NCBI RefSeq assembly: GCF_011189575.1
Contig: NZ_PUJW01000008.1
Coordinates: 150,665 to 214,664, forward strand
Length of the DNA: 64,000 bases
Source: Photorhabdus cinerea
GTDB taxonomy: Bacteria > Pseudomonadota > Gammaproteobacteria > Enterobacterales > Enterobacteriaceae
Direction of reading: 5' to 3'
The stretch's first letter is position 1. The number at the start of each line of letters is the position of its first letter. Below, piece after piece: positions 9,178 through 17,059 of this stretch. Both the position numbers and the translations under genes were made by a program. The notes beneath the pieces were generated by a model. That model was not told the origin of the DNA. It ran no database searches and was given only the letters and a program-made list of their open reading frames with translations.

Positions 9178-9635
9178 TCTTTGGTGTAGTGCTTTGCGGC
9201 GTTTTGCACGGTATGAATCAGCGATTTTACGCCGTTCAACCGTGAACCACTTAACTGTTGTTCTAGTCCAAGCTGGTGGAACAACGCCAGCAAGTTAGTT
9301 TCCGAAACTTGTTTCGGTGTTTTTCCTTCTACGGCGGTTAGGATTACGGCTAGCAGACCTTTTACAATGCGGCCTTCGCTGTCACCATAAAAGTGCAAAT
9401 AGCCATTTGGCAGTAATTGATATCCTAACCAAACTCGGTTTTCACAACCTGACATTTCGATATCCTGTTGTTTCAAGTTGTCAGGCAGTGCTGGTAGTTT
9501 CTTTGCCAGTAAGATTAACTGGCGATAGCGATCTTCCCATTGGCGGCATTGGTTAAAGGTTTCGATTAACTGTTGCTGGTTAATTTCTTGACCAAATGGG
9601 TGTGGTGCGGTTAAGCCTTCAATGGGTTGTGTCAT
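9174..9635 (-). CDS. csdE: Cysteine desulfurase sulfur acceptor CsdE
   Basis: SufE-like protein that accepts persulfide sulfur from CsdA and raises its desulfurase activity. 153 residues. The sulfur-accepting Cys is Cys64 in EMSGCENRVW, equivalent to Cys61 in E. coli. It follows csdA with only three bases between them, so the two are co-transcribed. It converges on tcdA with a four-base overlap. Confidence 0.95.
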   Translation of the reverse strand: MTQPIEGLTAPHPFGQEINQQQLIETFNQCRQWEDRYRQLILLAKKLPALPDNLKQQDIEMSGCENRVWLGYQLLPNGYLHFYGDSEGRIVKGLLAVILTAVEGKTPKQVSETNLLALFHQLGLEQQLSGSRLNGVKSLIHTVQNAAKHYTKD

Positions 9636-9638
9636 ATA

Positions 9639-10847
9639 TCATTCATCTTGTAGTAGAGAAAGGCCGAATTCTACCGCTTGGACTAAAGAATCGGCATCCT
9701 GCTGATTGTTGTAAGGCATAAAAGATGCCCGCAAACAGCCACTGATACCTAAAGCCTCGATCAATGGTTGAGCGCAGTGCTGACCAGAGCGTAAGGCAAT
9801 ATTTTGTTCTGCCAAAATAGTCGCCAAATCACCGTGATGAATGCCAGCAAAATTAAAAGCCAGCAAGCTGGAACCGGCAATACGATAGCTGATAAACCCG
9901 GGTAAAGCGGAAAGTTGTTCTTCGGTGTAGTCAGCGAGAGTGACAGCATGGGTTTCAGCTTTGGTCATATCAAGATCTTTCAGCCATTCTAGTGTGGCTG
10001 AAAAGCCAATAACACCAGCAACATTTGGTGTACCCGCCTCAAATCTGAATGGTACAGCTTCCGGTGTAAAACCACTGAATGATGCCTGAGTAAGCATTTT
10101 ACCGCCGCCTTGCCAAGGAGACATGGCTTCAAGTAGCTCACTTTTACCATAAAGTATGCCAACGCCATTTGGACCATAGAGCTTATGAGCTGAAAATGCG
10201 TAGAAATCGATATCTGTTTGCTGAACATCAACGGGATTGTGAACAACACCTTGTGCGCCATCAACCACGATTAGGCAACCATGTTGGTGCGCTATTTTTG
10301 TTATTGCAGTTAAATCAACTGCTCCGCCGGTCACGTTGGACATTTGGCTGATGGCTATCAATCGACTGTGTTGGTTCAGAAGTTCAGGTAAGGTATTTAT
10401 ATCCGGCAATTTGCCGTTGCCTAAAGGCCATTTAATAACCTTAGCGCCTATTTGCTCTGCCAGCATTAACCAAGGGATCAAATTAGAATGGTGTTCCTGT
10501 TCACTAACTATAATTTCATCGCCAGGTTGGAGACGAGTACGGAAATAATTCTGAACAACCAGATTGAGGGATTCTGTTGTTCCTTTTGTCCAGATAATAT
10601 TCTCAGGTTGTGGGGCATTGATGAGTTCAGCAACCAGTTGCCGAGCATTTTCATAGCGAGATGTGGCTTCCAGTGCGGCGTGATGTTGGCTGCGATGCAC
10701 TGTAGCACTACTGCACTGATAATAATCCTGAGTTACTTTTATCATGGCTTGTGGTTTGAGTGCAGTTGCTGCGCTGTCTAAAAATACAGTCTGTTGTTGC
10801 AGGGCAGGAAATTGCCGACGGAATTGTTCTGGTTCGAACTTTTTCAT
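9639..10847 (-). CDS. csdA: Cysteine desulfurase CsdA
   Basis: PLP-dependent class V aminotransferase-fold enzyme releasing sulfur from cysteine to give alanine and an enzyme persulfide that is handed to CsdE. 402 residues, the usual group II (SufS-like) length. The PLP lysine is in FSAHKLYGPNG, and the catalytic cysteine is in LRSGQHCAQPL near the C-terminus. First gene of the csdA-csdE pair. Upstream lie an ERIC element and gcvB. Confidence 0.96.
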   Translation of the reverse strand: MKKFEPEQFRRQFPALQQQTVFLDSAATALKPQAMIKVTQDYYQCSSATVHRSQHHAALEATSRYENARQLVAELINAPQPENIIWTKGTTESLNLVVQNYFRTRLQPGDEIIVSEQEHHSNLIPWLMLAEQIGAKVIKWPLGNGKLPDINTLPELLNQHSRLIAISQMSNVTGGAVDLTAITKIAHQHGCLIVVDGAQGVVHNPVDVQQTDIDFYAFSAHKLYGPNGVGILYGKSELLEAMSPWQGGGKMLTQASFSGFTPEAVPFRFEAGTPNVAGVIGFSATLEWLKDLDMTKAETHAVTLADYTEEQLSALPGFISYRIAGSSLLAFNFAGIHHGDLATILAEQNIALRSGQHCAQPLIEALGISGCLRASFMPYNNQQDADSLVQAVEFGLSLLQDE

Positions 10848-10905
10848 AGTTGTTTTGAGTTGATTTCGTTGTTGTTTATCAGGCTATTCTGTTGGTGATA
10901 GTAAT

Positions 10906-11032
10906 TATACCCGCTATCTTTCAAGTCGCCTCTTTGTTGGCTGCATTCACTCACCCCGGTCACATAGTTCGCTATGCTCCCGGGGATTCGCGCCCTTGCC
11001 GTCGCGATGCATCTTGAAATCCATAGGGTATA
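10906..11032. repeat. ERIC (IRU) element, 127 bp
   Basis: Exactly 127 bp bounded by the inverted ends TATACCC...TTCAAG and CTTGAA...GGGTATA. The centre carries the typical ERIC core with ATTCACTCACCCC and CCCGGGGATTCG. The length and core match enterobacterial repetitive intergenic consensus elements. It lies between csdA and the 3' end of gcvB, so it would be transcribed only by read-through. Confidence 0.88.
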
Positions 11033-11104
11033 GTCGTCTGTTTCTGGCTGAGAATGGATAGGTTGTTACATTGAGTAATAGTGCCATGTTCCAGTAGTTA
11101 TGCC

Positions 11105-11302
11105 AAAAAAAAGCACCGCAACGGCGGTGCATTAAAAAATCACTATGGACAGACAGGGTAAATGTACAGGAAGTGAAAAAAACAGTAGCTTAAGCTACAC
11201 AGTCTGGTTTTCCAGACAACTTGCAAACACAACATCACAACCACAAAGCCAAAAGTTCCATAGCGTTACTGCTAATTCACTTTTCGTTCCGGCTTGGGAA
11301 GT
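11105..11302 (-). ncRNA. gcvB: Small RNA GcvB
   Basis: Read on the minus strand, the RNA starts ACTTCCCAAGCCGGAACG, nearly the same as the E. coli GcvB 5' end. It contains the G/U-rich seed region R1 (GTGGTTGTGATGTTGTGTTT), keeps the TTTCACTTCCTGTACATTTA segment and ends with a GC-rich terminator hairpin followed by eight T. About 198 nt against roughly 205 nt in E. coli. GcvB is an Hfq-dependent repressor of many amino-acid and peptide transporter mRNAs. It is divergent from gcvA, whose product activates it in E. coli. Confidence 0.95.
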
Positions 11303-11308
11303 GGCGCC

Positions 11309-11337
11309 ACTATAGGGATTTACTGGAGTATCCTCAA
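11309..11337 (-). promoter_or_regulatory. gcvB promoter
   Basis: On the minus strand TTGAGG (11332-11337) and TATAGT (11309-11314) are 17 bp apart, and the -10 ends seven bases before the inferred GcvB 5' end at 11302. GcvA would bind in this divergent region; I did not pin down its site. Confidence 0.7.
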
Positions 11338-11424
11338 TGGACAATTTATAATGGTTCGGATTACAAAAACTAATAAATAAATATAAAGAGTTACCGGTAT
11401 CACTAATATTGAATAAGGGCTCAC

Positions 11425-12345
11425 ATGTCCAAACGTTTACCACCACTTAATGCGTTGCGGGTTTTTGATGCTGCGGCGCGCCATTTGAGTTTTACTAAGG
11501 CAGCTGAAGAGTTATTTGTGACGCAGGCCGCAGTTAGCCACCAGATGAAAAGTTTGGAGGATTTTCTGGGGCTTAAGCTGTTTCGTCGTCGCAACCGATC
11601 ACTATTGTTGACTGAAGAGGGACAAAGTTATTATTTGGATATTAAAGAAATTTTCACGTCTATAAATGAAGCAACGCGTAAACTTCAAGCTCGAAGTGCG
11701 AAAGGGGCTTTGACTGTCAGTCTTTCACCCAGCTTTGCTATTCAGTGGTTGGTTCCAAGGTTGTCTGGCTTTAATTTAGCTTACCCGGGAATTGATGTCA
11801 GGATACAGGCGGTAGACAGAGAAGAAGATAAGCTCGCTGATGATGTTGATGTTGCTATATTTTATGGCCGTGGAAACTGGCCGGGGTTGCGAACAGATCG
11901 TCTTTATGCAGAATATTTGCTCCCTGTTTGTTCTCCTACGCTGCTAACAGGGGAGAATCCTCTGAAAACACCAGCAGATTTGGCGCGCCATACATTATTG
12001 CACGATTCTTCTCGCCGTGACTGGCAGGCTTATGTACGTCAACTTGATATGCAACAGCAGATAAATGTTCAGCAGGGACCTATATTTAGCCATAGCGCAA
12101 TGGTGATCCAGGCGGCGGTTCATGGGCAAGGGGTTGCATTGGCAAATAATGTCATGGCTCGGACTGAAATTGATGCCGGGCGTTTAGTTTGCCCATTTAA
12201 TGATGTGTTAGTGAGTAAGAATGCATTTTACCTTGTTTGTCATGATAGTCAGGCTGAGTTAGGGAAAATCGCAGCATTCCGGCAATGGGTTCTGGCACAG
12301 GCTGCTAGTGAGCAGGAGAAATTGGGTTTTATTACCAATGAATAA
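11425..12345 (+). CDS. gcvA: Glycine cleavage system transcriptional activator GcvA
   Basis: LysR-type regulator, 306 residues (E. coli 305). The N-terminal winged helix-turn-helix (LNALRVFDAAARHLSFTKAA, then EELFVTQAAVSHQMKSLE) binds DNA, and the C-terminal periplasmic-binding-protein-like domain senses glycine or purine status, acting with GcvR in E. coli. It controls the gcvTHP operon (not in this window) and gcvB, which is divergently transcribed next to it. A single gene; ygdD starts 64 bases downstream. Confidence 0.95.
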   Translation: MSKRLPPLNALRVFDAAARHLSFTKAAEELFVTQAAVSHQMKSLEDFLGLKLFRRRNRSLLLTEEGQSYYLDIKEIFTSINEATRKLQARSAKGALTVSLSPSFAIQWLVPRLSGFNLAYPGIDVRIQAVDREEDKLADDVDVAIFYGRGNWPGLRTDRLYAEYLLPVCSPTLLTGENPLKTPADLARHTLLHDSSRRDWQAYVRQLDMQQQINVQQGPIFSHSAMVIQAAVHGQGVALANNVMARTEIDAGRLVCPFNDVLVSKNAFYLVCHDSQAELGKIAAFRQWVLAQAASEQEKLGFITNE

Positions 12346-12409
12346 GAAAAGGATAAGTCATTCTGGTTACAAGAGTTCTCAGACATAAATATGAAAAAGG
12401 GAGATAACA

Positions 12410-12805
12410 GTGAATAGTCGTTTAATGCTTATCTTTGCTGGTATTAGTGGTTTTTTCTATGTGGCGTTTGGTGCTATCGGGTCGCATTTATTATCTCCGA
12501 TTATGGAAAAATATCAGCTAGGCTGGATTGAACTTGGTCTGCAATATCAGGGTATTCACACTCTGGCAATGATGGCTATATCTGCCATGCTGATGCGTAA
12601 AGTTATTCTCTGGTTTTACTGGAGTGGTGTCTTTTTCGCGGTAGGCATTTTGTTGTTTAGTGGCAGTCTCTATTGTATGGCCTTATTGCAGGTTAAATTT
12701 TTCGCTTATATTACTCCAGTTGGAGGGGGCAGCTTTCTTATTGGCTGGATCTTAGTATTAATCGGCGCTTTGCGTCTAAGGAAATCGGCGCTTCGCCATG
12801 AATAA
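12410..12805 (+). CDS. ygdD: DUF423 inner-membrane protein YgdD
   Basis: 131 residues with a GTG start, the same length as E. coli YgdD. Four hydrophobic segments predict a small polytopic inner-membrane protein, with conserved motifs FGAIGSHLL, LQYQGIHTLA and TPVGGGSFLIGW. The function is not established. The 3' end overlaps rlmM by eight bases, so translation is probably coupled. Confidence 0.9.
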   Translation: MNSRLMLIFAGISGFFYVAFGAIGSHLLSPIMEKYQLGWIELGLQYQGIHTLAMMAISAMLMRKVILWFYWSGVFFAVGILLFSGSLYCMALLQVKFFAYITPVGGGSFLIGWILVLIGALRLRKSALRHE

Positions 12806-13898
12806 AATTGCCTTATATTGTCGTCCTGGTTTTGAAAAAGAGTGTGCGGCAGAAATCACCGATAAAGCGGGTCAAAAAGAGATTTACGGTTTTGCCCGGG
12901 TAAAAGACAACAGCGGTTATGTTCTGTTTGAGTGTTATCAGCATGAAGATGCAGATCGTCTTATTCGTGAGATACCCTTTCGGGAATTGATTTTTGCCCG
13001 CCAAATGCTGGTCGTGGGTGAATTATTACGAGATTTATCTCCTGAAGATCGGATAAGTCCGATTGTTGGTATGTTACATGGTGTCATTGAACGTGCGGGC
13101 GAACTACGGGTTGAAGTGCCTGATACTAATGAAAGTAAAGAGTTGTTGAAATTCTGCCGGAAATTTACTGTGCCGTTGCGTAATGCTATGCGTCAGGAAA
13201 AAATTTTGCAGATTAGGGAAAACACGAGCCGCCCCGTAATACATGTTTTCTTTATTGCGCCGGGTTGCTGTTATGTTGGTTATTCTTACAGTAATAACAA
13301 CTCGCCATTTTATATGGGTATTCCCCGATTGAAGTTCCCTTCAGATGCCCCAAGTCGTTCAACACTGAAGTTGGAAGAAGCTTTTCATGTTTTTATTCCT
13401 TATGATGAATGGGAAGAGCGGCTGGCTAGTGGTCTGTATGCTGTTGATTTAGGTGCATGTCCTGGTGGTTGGACCTACCAATTGGTGAAACGCAGCATGA
13501 TGGTTCATGCTGTGGATAATGGTCTGATGTCGCAAAGCCTGATGGATACCGGGCAGGTTCGGCATCACAAAATTGATGGTTTTAAGTTTGAACCTTCGGT
13601 AAAAAACATTTATTGGCTGGTGTGTGATATGGTGGAAAAGCCGGCAAAAGTGACGCAACTCATGGCAGATTGGTTGGTTAATGGTTGGTGTCGGGAGGCT
13701 ATTTTTAATCTCAAACTGCCCATGAAAAAGCGTTATGAAGAAGTTGCGCATAATTTGCAGAAAATGAATCTGCAATTAAAAGAGAATGGTATCAATGCAC
13801 AAATTCAGGCAAAGCACCTTTATCATGACAGGGAAGAAATAACGGTTCATGTTCGCCGTATTTGGTCTGCTTATGCAACCAGTCGGGATAATGACTGA
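12798..13898 (+). CDS. rlmM: 23S rRNA (cytidine-2498 2'-O) methyltransferase
   Basis: Methylates the ribose of C2498 in the peptidyl-transferase region of 23S rRNA using SAM. 366 residues, as in E. coli. An N-terminal THUMP-like RNA-binding domain is followed by a Rossmann methyltransferase domain with the SAM motif DLGACPGGWTYQL (~residues 216-228) and the catalytic-lysine region FNLKLPMKKRYEE. A good intrinsic terminator follows. Confidence 0.96.
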   Translation: MNKIALYCRPGFEKECAAEITDKAGQKEIYGFARVKDNSGYVLFECYQHEDADRLIREIPFRELIFARQMLVVGELLRDLSPEDRISPIVGMLHGVIERAGELRVEVPDTNESKELLKFCRKFTVPLRNAMRQEKILQIRENTSRPVIHVFFIAPGCCYVGYSYSNNNSPFYMGIPRLKFPSDAPSRSTLKLEEAFHVFIPYDEWEERLASGLYAVDLGACPGGWTYQLVKRSMMVHAVDNGLMSQSLMDTGQVRHHKIDGFKFEPSVKNIYWLVCDMVEKPAKVTQLMADWLVNGWCREAIFNLKLPMKKRYEEVAHNLQKMNLQLKENGINAQIQAKHLYHDREEITVHVRRIWSAYATSRDND

Positions 13899-13954
13899 TT
13901 AACTGTTGTTCATCATTATTCTGGAATAAATTACTAAAATAAGACTTCATAAAG

Positions 13955-13985
13955 CGCCTCAGTGATATTCTGAGGCGTTTTTATT
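13955..13985 (+). terminator. Intrinsic terminator of ygdD-rlmM
   Basis: Perfect 8-bp stem CGCCTCAG/CTGAGGCG with a seven-base loop, followed by TTTTTATTTT. Confidence 0.85.
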
Positions 13986-15092
13986 TTAATATTGAATAAC
14001 ATTGTTGCATTTTTTTTCATTCCCATATGTAATAAAAGTAGCATATTGAAATGATTTCACTCATTTATTCACTAGGGGGATATTACATAATGCTCAGTTA
14101 TGAGGTTATTATATTTAATCTGACCATTAATATGGTATGATTTTTGTCTGAAAATTGTTGATTTTTTAACTTGACTTAAGATAAATAACAAAATAAATAT
14201 ACTATTGTAACTGCTTAATGAAACATGAGATTAATTCGCAATAATCCAGTAAATTAATATTATAAAATTGGGAGGAATGAAATTGATTGTTTTTTGAAAT
14301 TAATTTAACTAGGGTTAGGATATGAAGTTTAATTGTAATATTAAGCTAAAATAATGTTTGTATTATATCGAATTTAAGTTGCTGTTTTAAATTTCATATC
14401 TTTATGAATATATTTAATTATTTATTTCATATCTTGTTTTTTAGAGTGTTTAATCAACTTTGTTGATGTTTTTATTTTTTTTCAAAAACTGCAAATATAA
14501 TTTGATTATATCGAAAAAGAATGATTTAGAATAAATGAAGTATTAACTACTCTGTGATATATATATTTTTATTTATTTAATTAAGTTGTTATTACTTTGT
14601 TTGATAATAATATATGGGTATTTACTGGTTTAGATCCCTTCTATCTGTGTCATATCGTTCAATATTGCAGTCTAAGTGGGAGGTTATTCTTATTTTCTCT
14701 ATTCATATAACGGTTTGAAATAATTTCTTATTAAAATTATCAACAATAATTCTATAAATTTTTTAAAGTTTACTTTATGGATAGTTAAATGATGAATAAT
14801 TAATGATCAATAAGATACCGTTAAGAAATTAGCGGTGTTTTTTTCGCCTTAAATAGTTATGTTATGTAAAACAATCGCTTATTTGTTTTATGTTATTTTT
14901 ATCACGTTTATATTAAAAAAGTATGTTAATTGCTTTTTATACAATTAACTTTAGTGTTACTTTTATGTGAAAGGGATTTTAGTTCTTAATTTGTATGACC
15001 ATGGGCGGTCTGTCGTTTTCAGGTTTTATCGATTTGTATTTAATAAAATAAAAAGGTTTTTATATCTAAGTCCTGAATTTATGGAGAAATAT
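13986..15092. other. Very AT-rich gene-free region upstream of prtA
   Basis: About 1.1 kb of strongly AT-rich DNA with no supported coding sequence on either strand. It ends in the prt operon control region. The only clear structure is an orphan intrinsic terminator at 14817-14844. The composition suggests H-NS-type silencing and a large regulatory region; both are inference. Confidence 0.6.
14817..14844 (+). terminator. Orphan intrinsic terminator upstream of prtA
   Basis: Stem ACCGTTAA/TTAGCGGT (one G-T pair) closed by a GAAA tetraloop and followed by G and seven T. It points toward prtA, about 250 bases before the prtA start, with no gene for 900 bases upstream. It may end an unrecognised small RNA or act as an attenuator in a long prtA leader. 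Confidence 0.75.
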
Positions 15093-16535
15093 ATGTCTTT
15101 AAAGAAAAAAATTTCATACTCGGAAGAAGTTAGCGGTTCAGAGAAGGCAAATGAGTTGCTGAAATGGTTACAGGCTTATATACCAGGTAAGGATTCTAAT
15201 ATTGTCGTTGAGCATGAGCCCAGTAAAGATGCTGCTAAAGAATTAATCCGGGGTGATTATAGTTGGGGGCATCAGGACGACGATAAATCTAAAGCTTTCC
15301 AATTAAAGTATAATTTCCTGGAGAGTGAACCGGATAATATGCCATGGCATATTTCTGAATTTTCAGCATTTAATGAAGCGCAAAAAGCGGCTGCAAAACT
15401 GTCAATACAATCTTGGGCGGATGTTGCTAATATTAACTTCGTTGAAACCTCTGATGTAAAGGAGGCGAATATCACTTTTGGGTTCTTTGATGTTAGTTTG
15501 ACGGGGAGTTATGCGTTTGCGTATCTGCCAAACCCGGATAAGACGCAATTAGGAACCTGGTATAACGCAACAAGCCGTACTTTCTCAAATAATGATATTG
15601 ACGTGAATGGTTATGGCCGTCAAACGTTTACTCATGAAATCGGTCATACACTGGGGTTACAGCATCCGGCTGATTATAATGCATCTGATAAGGTAAACCC
15701 AACTTATAAGAATAGCGCCACCTATTTTGAAGATAGCCGTGCTTATACCGTCATGAGTTATTTCAGTGAGAAGAATACTGGGCAAGACTTCAAAGGTATT
15801 TATTCTTCTGCACCATTACTTAACGATATTTCTGCCATTCAGGCAAAATATGGTGTTAATAATGCAACCCGTACAGATGACACTGTATACGGCTTTAATT
15901 CCAACACAGATCGCGATTTCTATACCGCAAAAGATGAGAACAGCAAACTGTTGTTCACTGCCTGGGATGCGGGTGGTAATGATACGTTTGATTTCTCTGG
16001 TTTTACTCAGGATCAGCGCATCAACCTGAATGAAGCTTCTTTCTCTGATGTTGGTGGCCTGAAAGGAAACGTTTCGATTGCTCGTGGTGTAACGATTGAA
16101 AATGCGATTGGTGGCAGTGGCAATGACATTCTGATAGGCAATGATGCTGACAATACTCTGAAAGGTGGTGCTGGTGATGACATCATCTACGGTGGTCTGG
16201 GAGCAGATAACCTTTGGGGTGGAGAAGGTAAAGATACATTTGTCTACCTGAGTGCCAAGGAATCACCTCCTCTTGAGCGTGATTGGATTCATGACTTTGT
16301 TTCAGGTGAGGACAAGATTGATGTGTCACTGTTCGATCTGGGTGAAGCCGGGAAAGGGGGCGTTAAGTTTGTCGAGGAATTCACTGGTGCCGTTGGAGAG
16401 GCAGTGCTTCGTTATAACACTGTTGATAAGGTGAATGATTTCGCCATTAATTTGGGCGGTAAATTCTCCTACGATGATTTTTGGGTAAAGATTGTCGGAG
16501 AGCCAATATTAGAGTCTGATTTCATTCTTGCATAA
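15093..16535 (+). CDS. prtA: Serralysin-type zinc metalloprotease PrtA
   Basis: Secreted alkaline metalloprotease. With the ATG at 15093 (GGAG upstream, MSLKKKISY) the protein is 480 residues; the frame extends further upstream but lacks a better start. The zinc site HEIGHTLGLQHP (HExxHxxGxxH) is followed by the met-turn in YTVMSYFSE, defining a metzincin. Near the C-terminus are calcium-binding RTX nonapeptides (GGSGNDILIGN, GGAGDDIIYGG, GGLGADNLWGG) and a type I secretion signal; there is no N-terminal signal peptide. First gene of prtA-inh-prtBCD. The long AT-rich upstream region and an intercistronic hairpin after it suggest separate control of its dose. Confidence 0.96.
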   Translation: MSLKKKISYSEEVSGSEKANELLKWLQAYIPGKDSNIVVEHEPSKDAAKELIRGDYSWGHQDDDKSKAFQLKYNFLESEPDNMPWHISEFSAFNEAQKAAAKLSIQSWADVANINFVETSDVKEANITFGFFDVSLTGSYAFAYLPNPDKTQLGTWYNATSRTFSNNDIDVNGYGRQTFTHEIGHTLGLQHPADYNASDKVNPTYKNSATYFEDSRAYTVMSYFSEKNTGQDFKGIYSSAPLLNDISAIQAKYGVNNATRTDDTVYGFNSNTDRDFYTAKDENSKLLFTAWDAGGNDTFDFSGFTQDQRINLNEASFSDVGGLKGNVSIARGVTIENAIGGSGNDILIGNDADNTLKGGAGDDIIYGGLGADNLWGGEGKDTFVYLSAKESPPLERDWIHDFVSGEDKIDVSLFDLGEAGKGGVKFVEEFTGAVGEAVLRYNTVDKVNDFAINLGGKFSYDDFWVKIVGEPILESDFILA

Positions 16536-16546
16536 CACAACAACAC

Positions 16547-16575
16547 AACCGCATCTGATTTGGATGCGGTTATTC
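16547..16575 (+). terminator. Intercistronic hairpin between prtA and inh
   Basis: AACCGCATC/GATGCGGTT, a perfect 9-bp stem with a seven-base loop, lies 12 bases after the prtA stop, followed by ATTCGTTTGG. The weak T run fits partial termination or mRNA 3'-end protection, making prtA more abundant than the downstream genes. Confidence 0.65.
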
Positions 16576-16588
16576 GTTTGGAGACGGC

Positions 16589-16975
16589 ATGGTTTTTGCA
16601 ACTTGGTATCTGAAATTTGCATTCTTTGTTGCTCTTACATTCAGCATTATTGGAGGAAGTATGGCAAGTAGTCTTGATCTGCCACACGCTAGTGAATTGA
16701 AAGGCGTATGGCAACTGTCAGATAAACGTCACCAATGTGATGTGTCATTGACTGACCAACCATTACCGGAGGGGTCAATTTGGTCACTTAATGGTGATAA
16801 CACTTGTTTGGCAGATATGTTTGGTGAAGTGCCTGCCGGTTGGCGGCCTACGCCTGATGGCATCACAATTACAGATAATCAGGGTAGTGGTTTGGCTTTT
16901 TTTGCTCATGAGTCAGATGGCTGGTTTGCCCGGTTTGCTGATGGCCGGGAATTGATAATGAGACCGGGTAAGTAA
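16589..16975 (+). CDS. inh: Periplasmic serralysin inhibitor (Inh family)
   Basis: Small inhibitor thought to protect the producer from protease that fails to be exported. 128 residues. The N-terminal signal peptide (hydrophobic residues ~8-24, cleavage after SMA) would leave a mature protein starting SSLDLPHASE. In the family the N-terminal serines enter the protease active site. Two cysteines (HQCDV and NTCLAD) form the family disulfide, and GWRPTPDGI is a conserved signature. GGAG precedes the ATG. Placed between the protease and exporter genes, as in Erwinia and Serratia loci. Confidence 0.92.
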   Translation: MVFATWYLKFAFFVALTFSIIGGSMASSLDLPHASELKGVWQLSDKRHQCDVSLTDQPLPEGSIWSLNGDNTCLADMFGEVPAGWRPTPDGITITDNQGSGLAFFAHESDGWFARFADGRELIMRPGK

Positions 16976-17059
16976 AGCGAATAGGGCAAGGAACGTTAAC
17001 ATCAGATAGTCATATATTTATAAAAATAAGATATATCAGATAGTTATTAAGGAAATGCT

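Noticed and set aside
14967..15092. N-terminal extension of PrtA from a GTG at 14967
   Set aside because: It adds 42 residues of AT-rich translation not seen in serralysins; GGAG sits correctly before the ATG at 15093, which gives the usual 480 residues.
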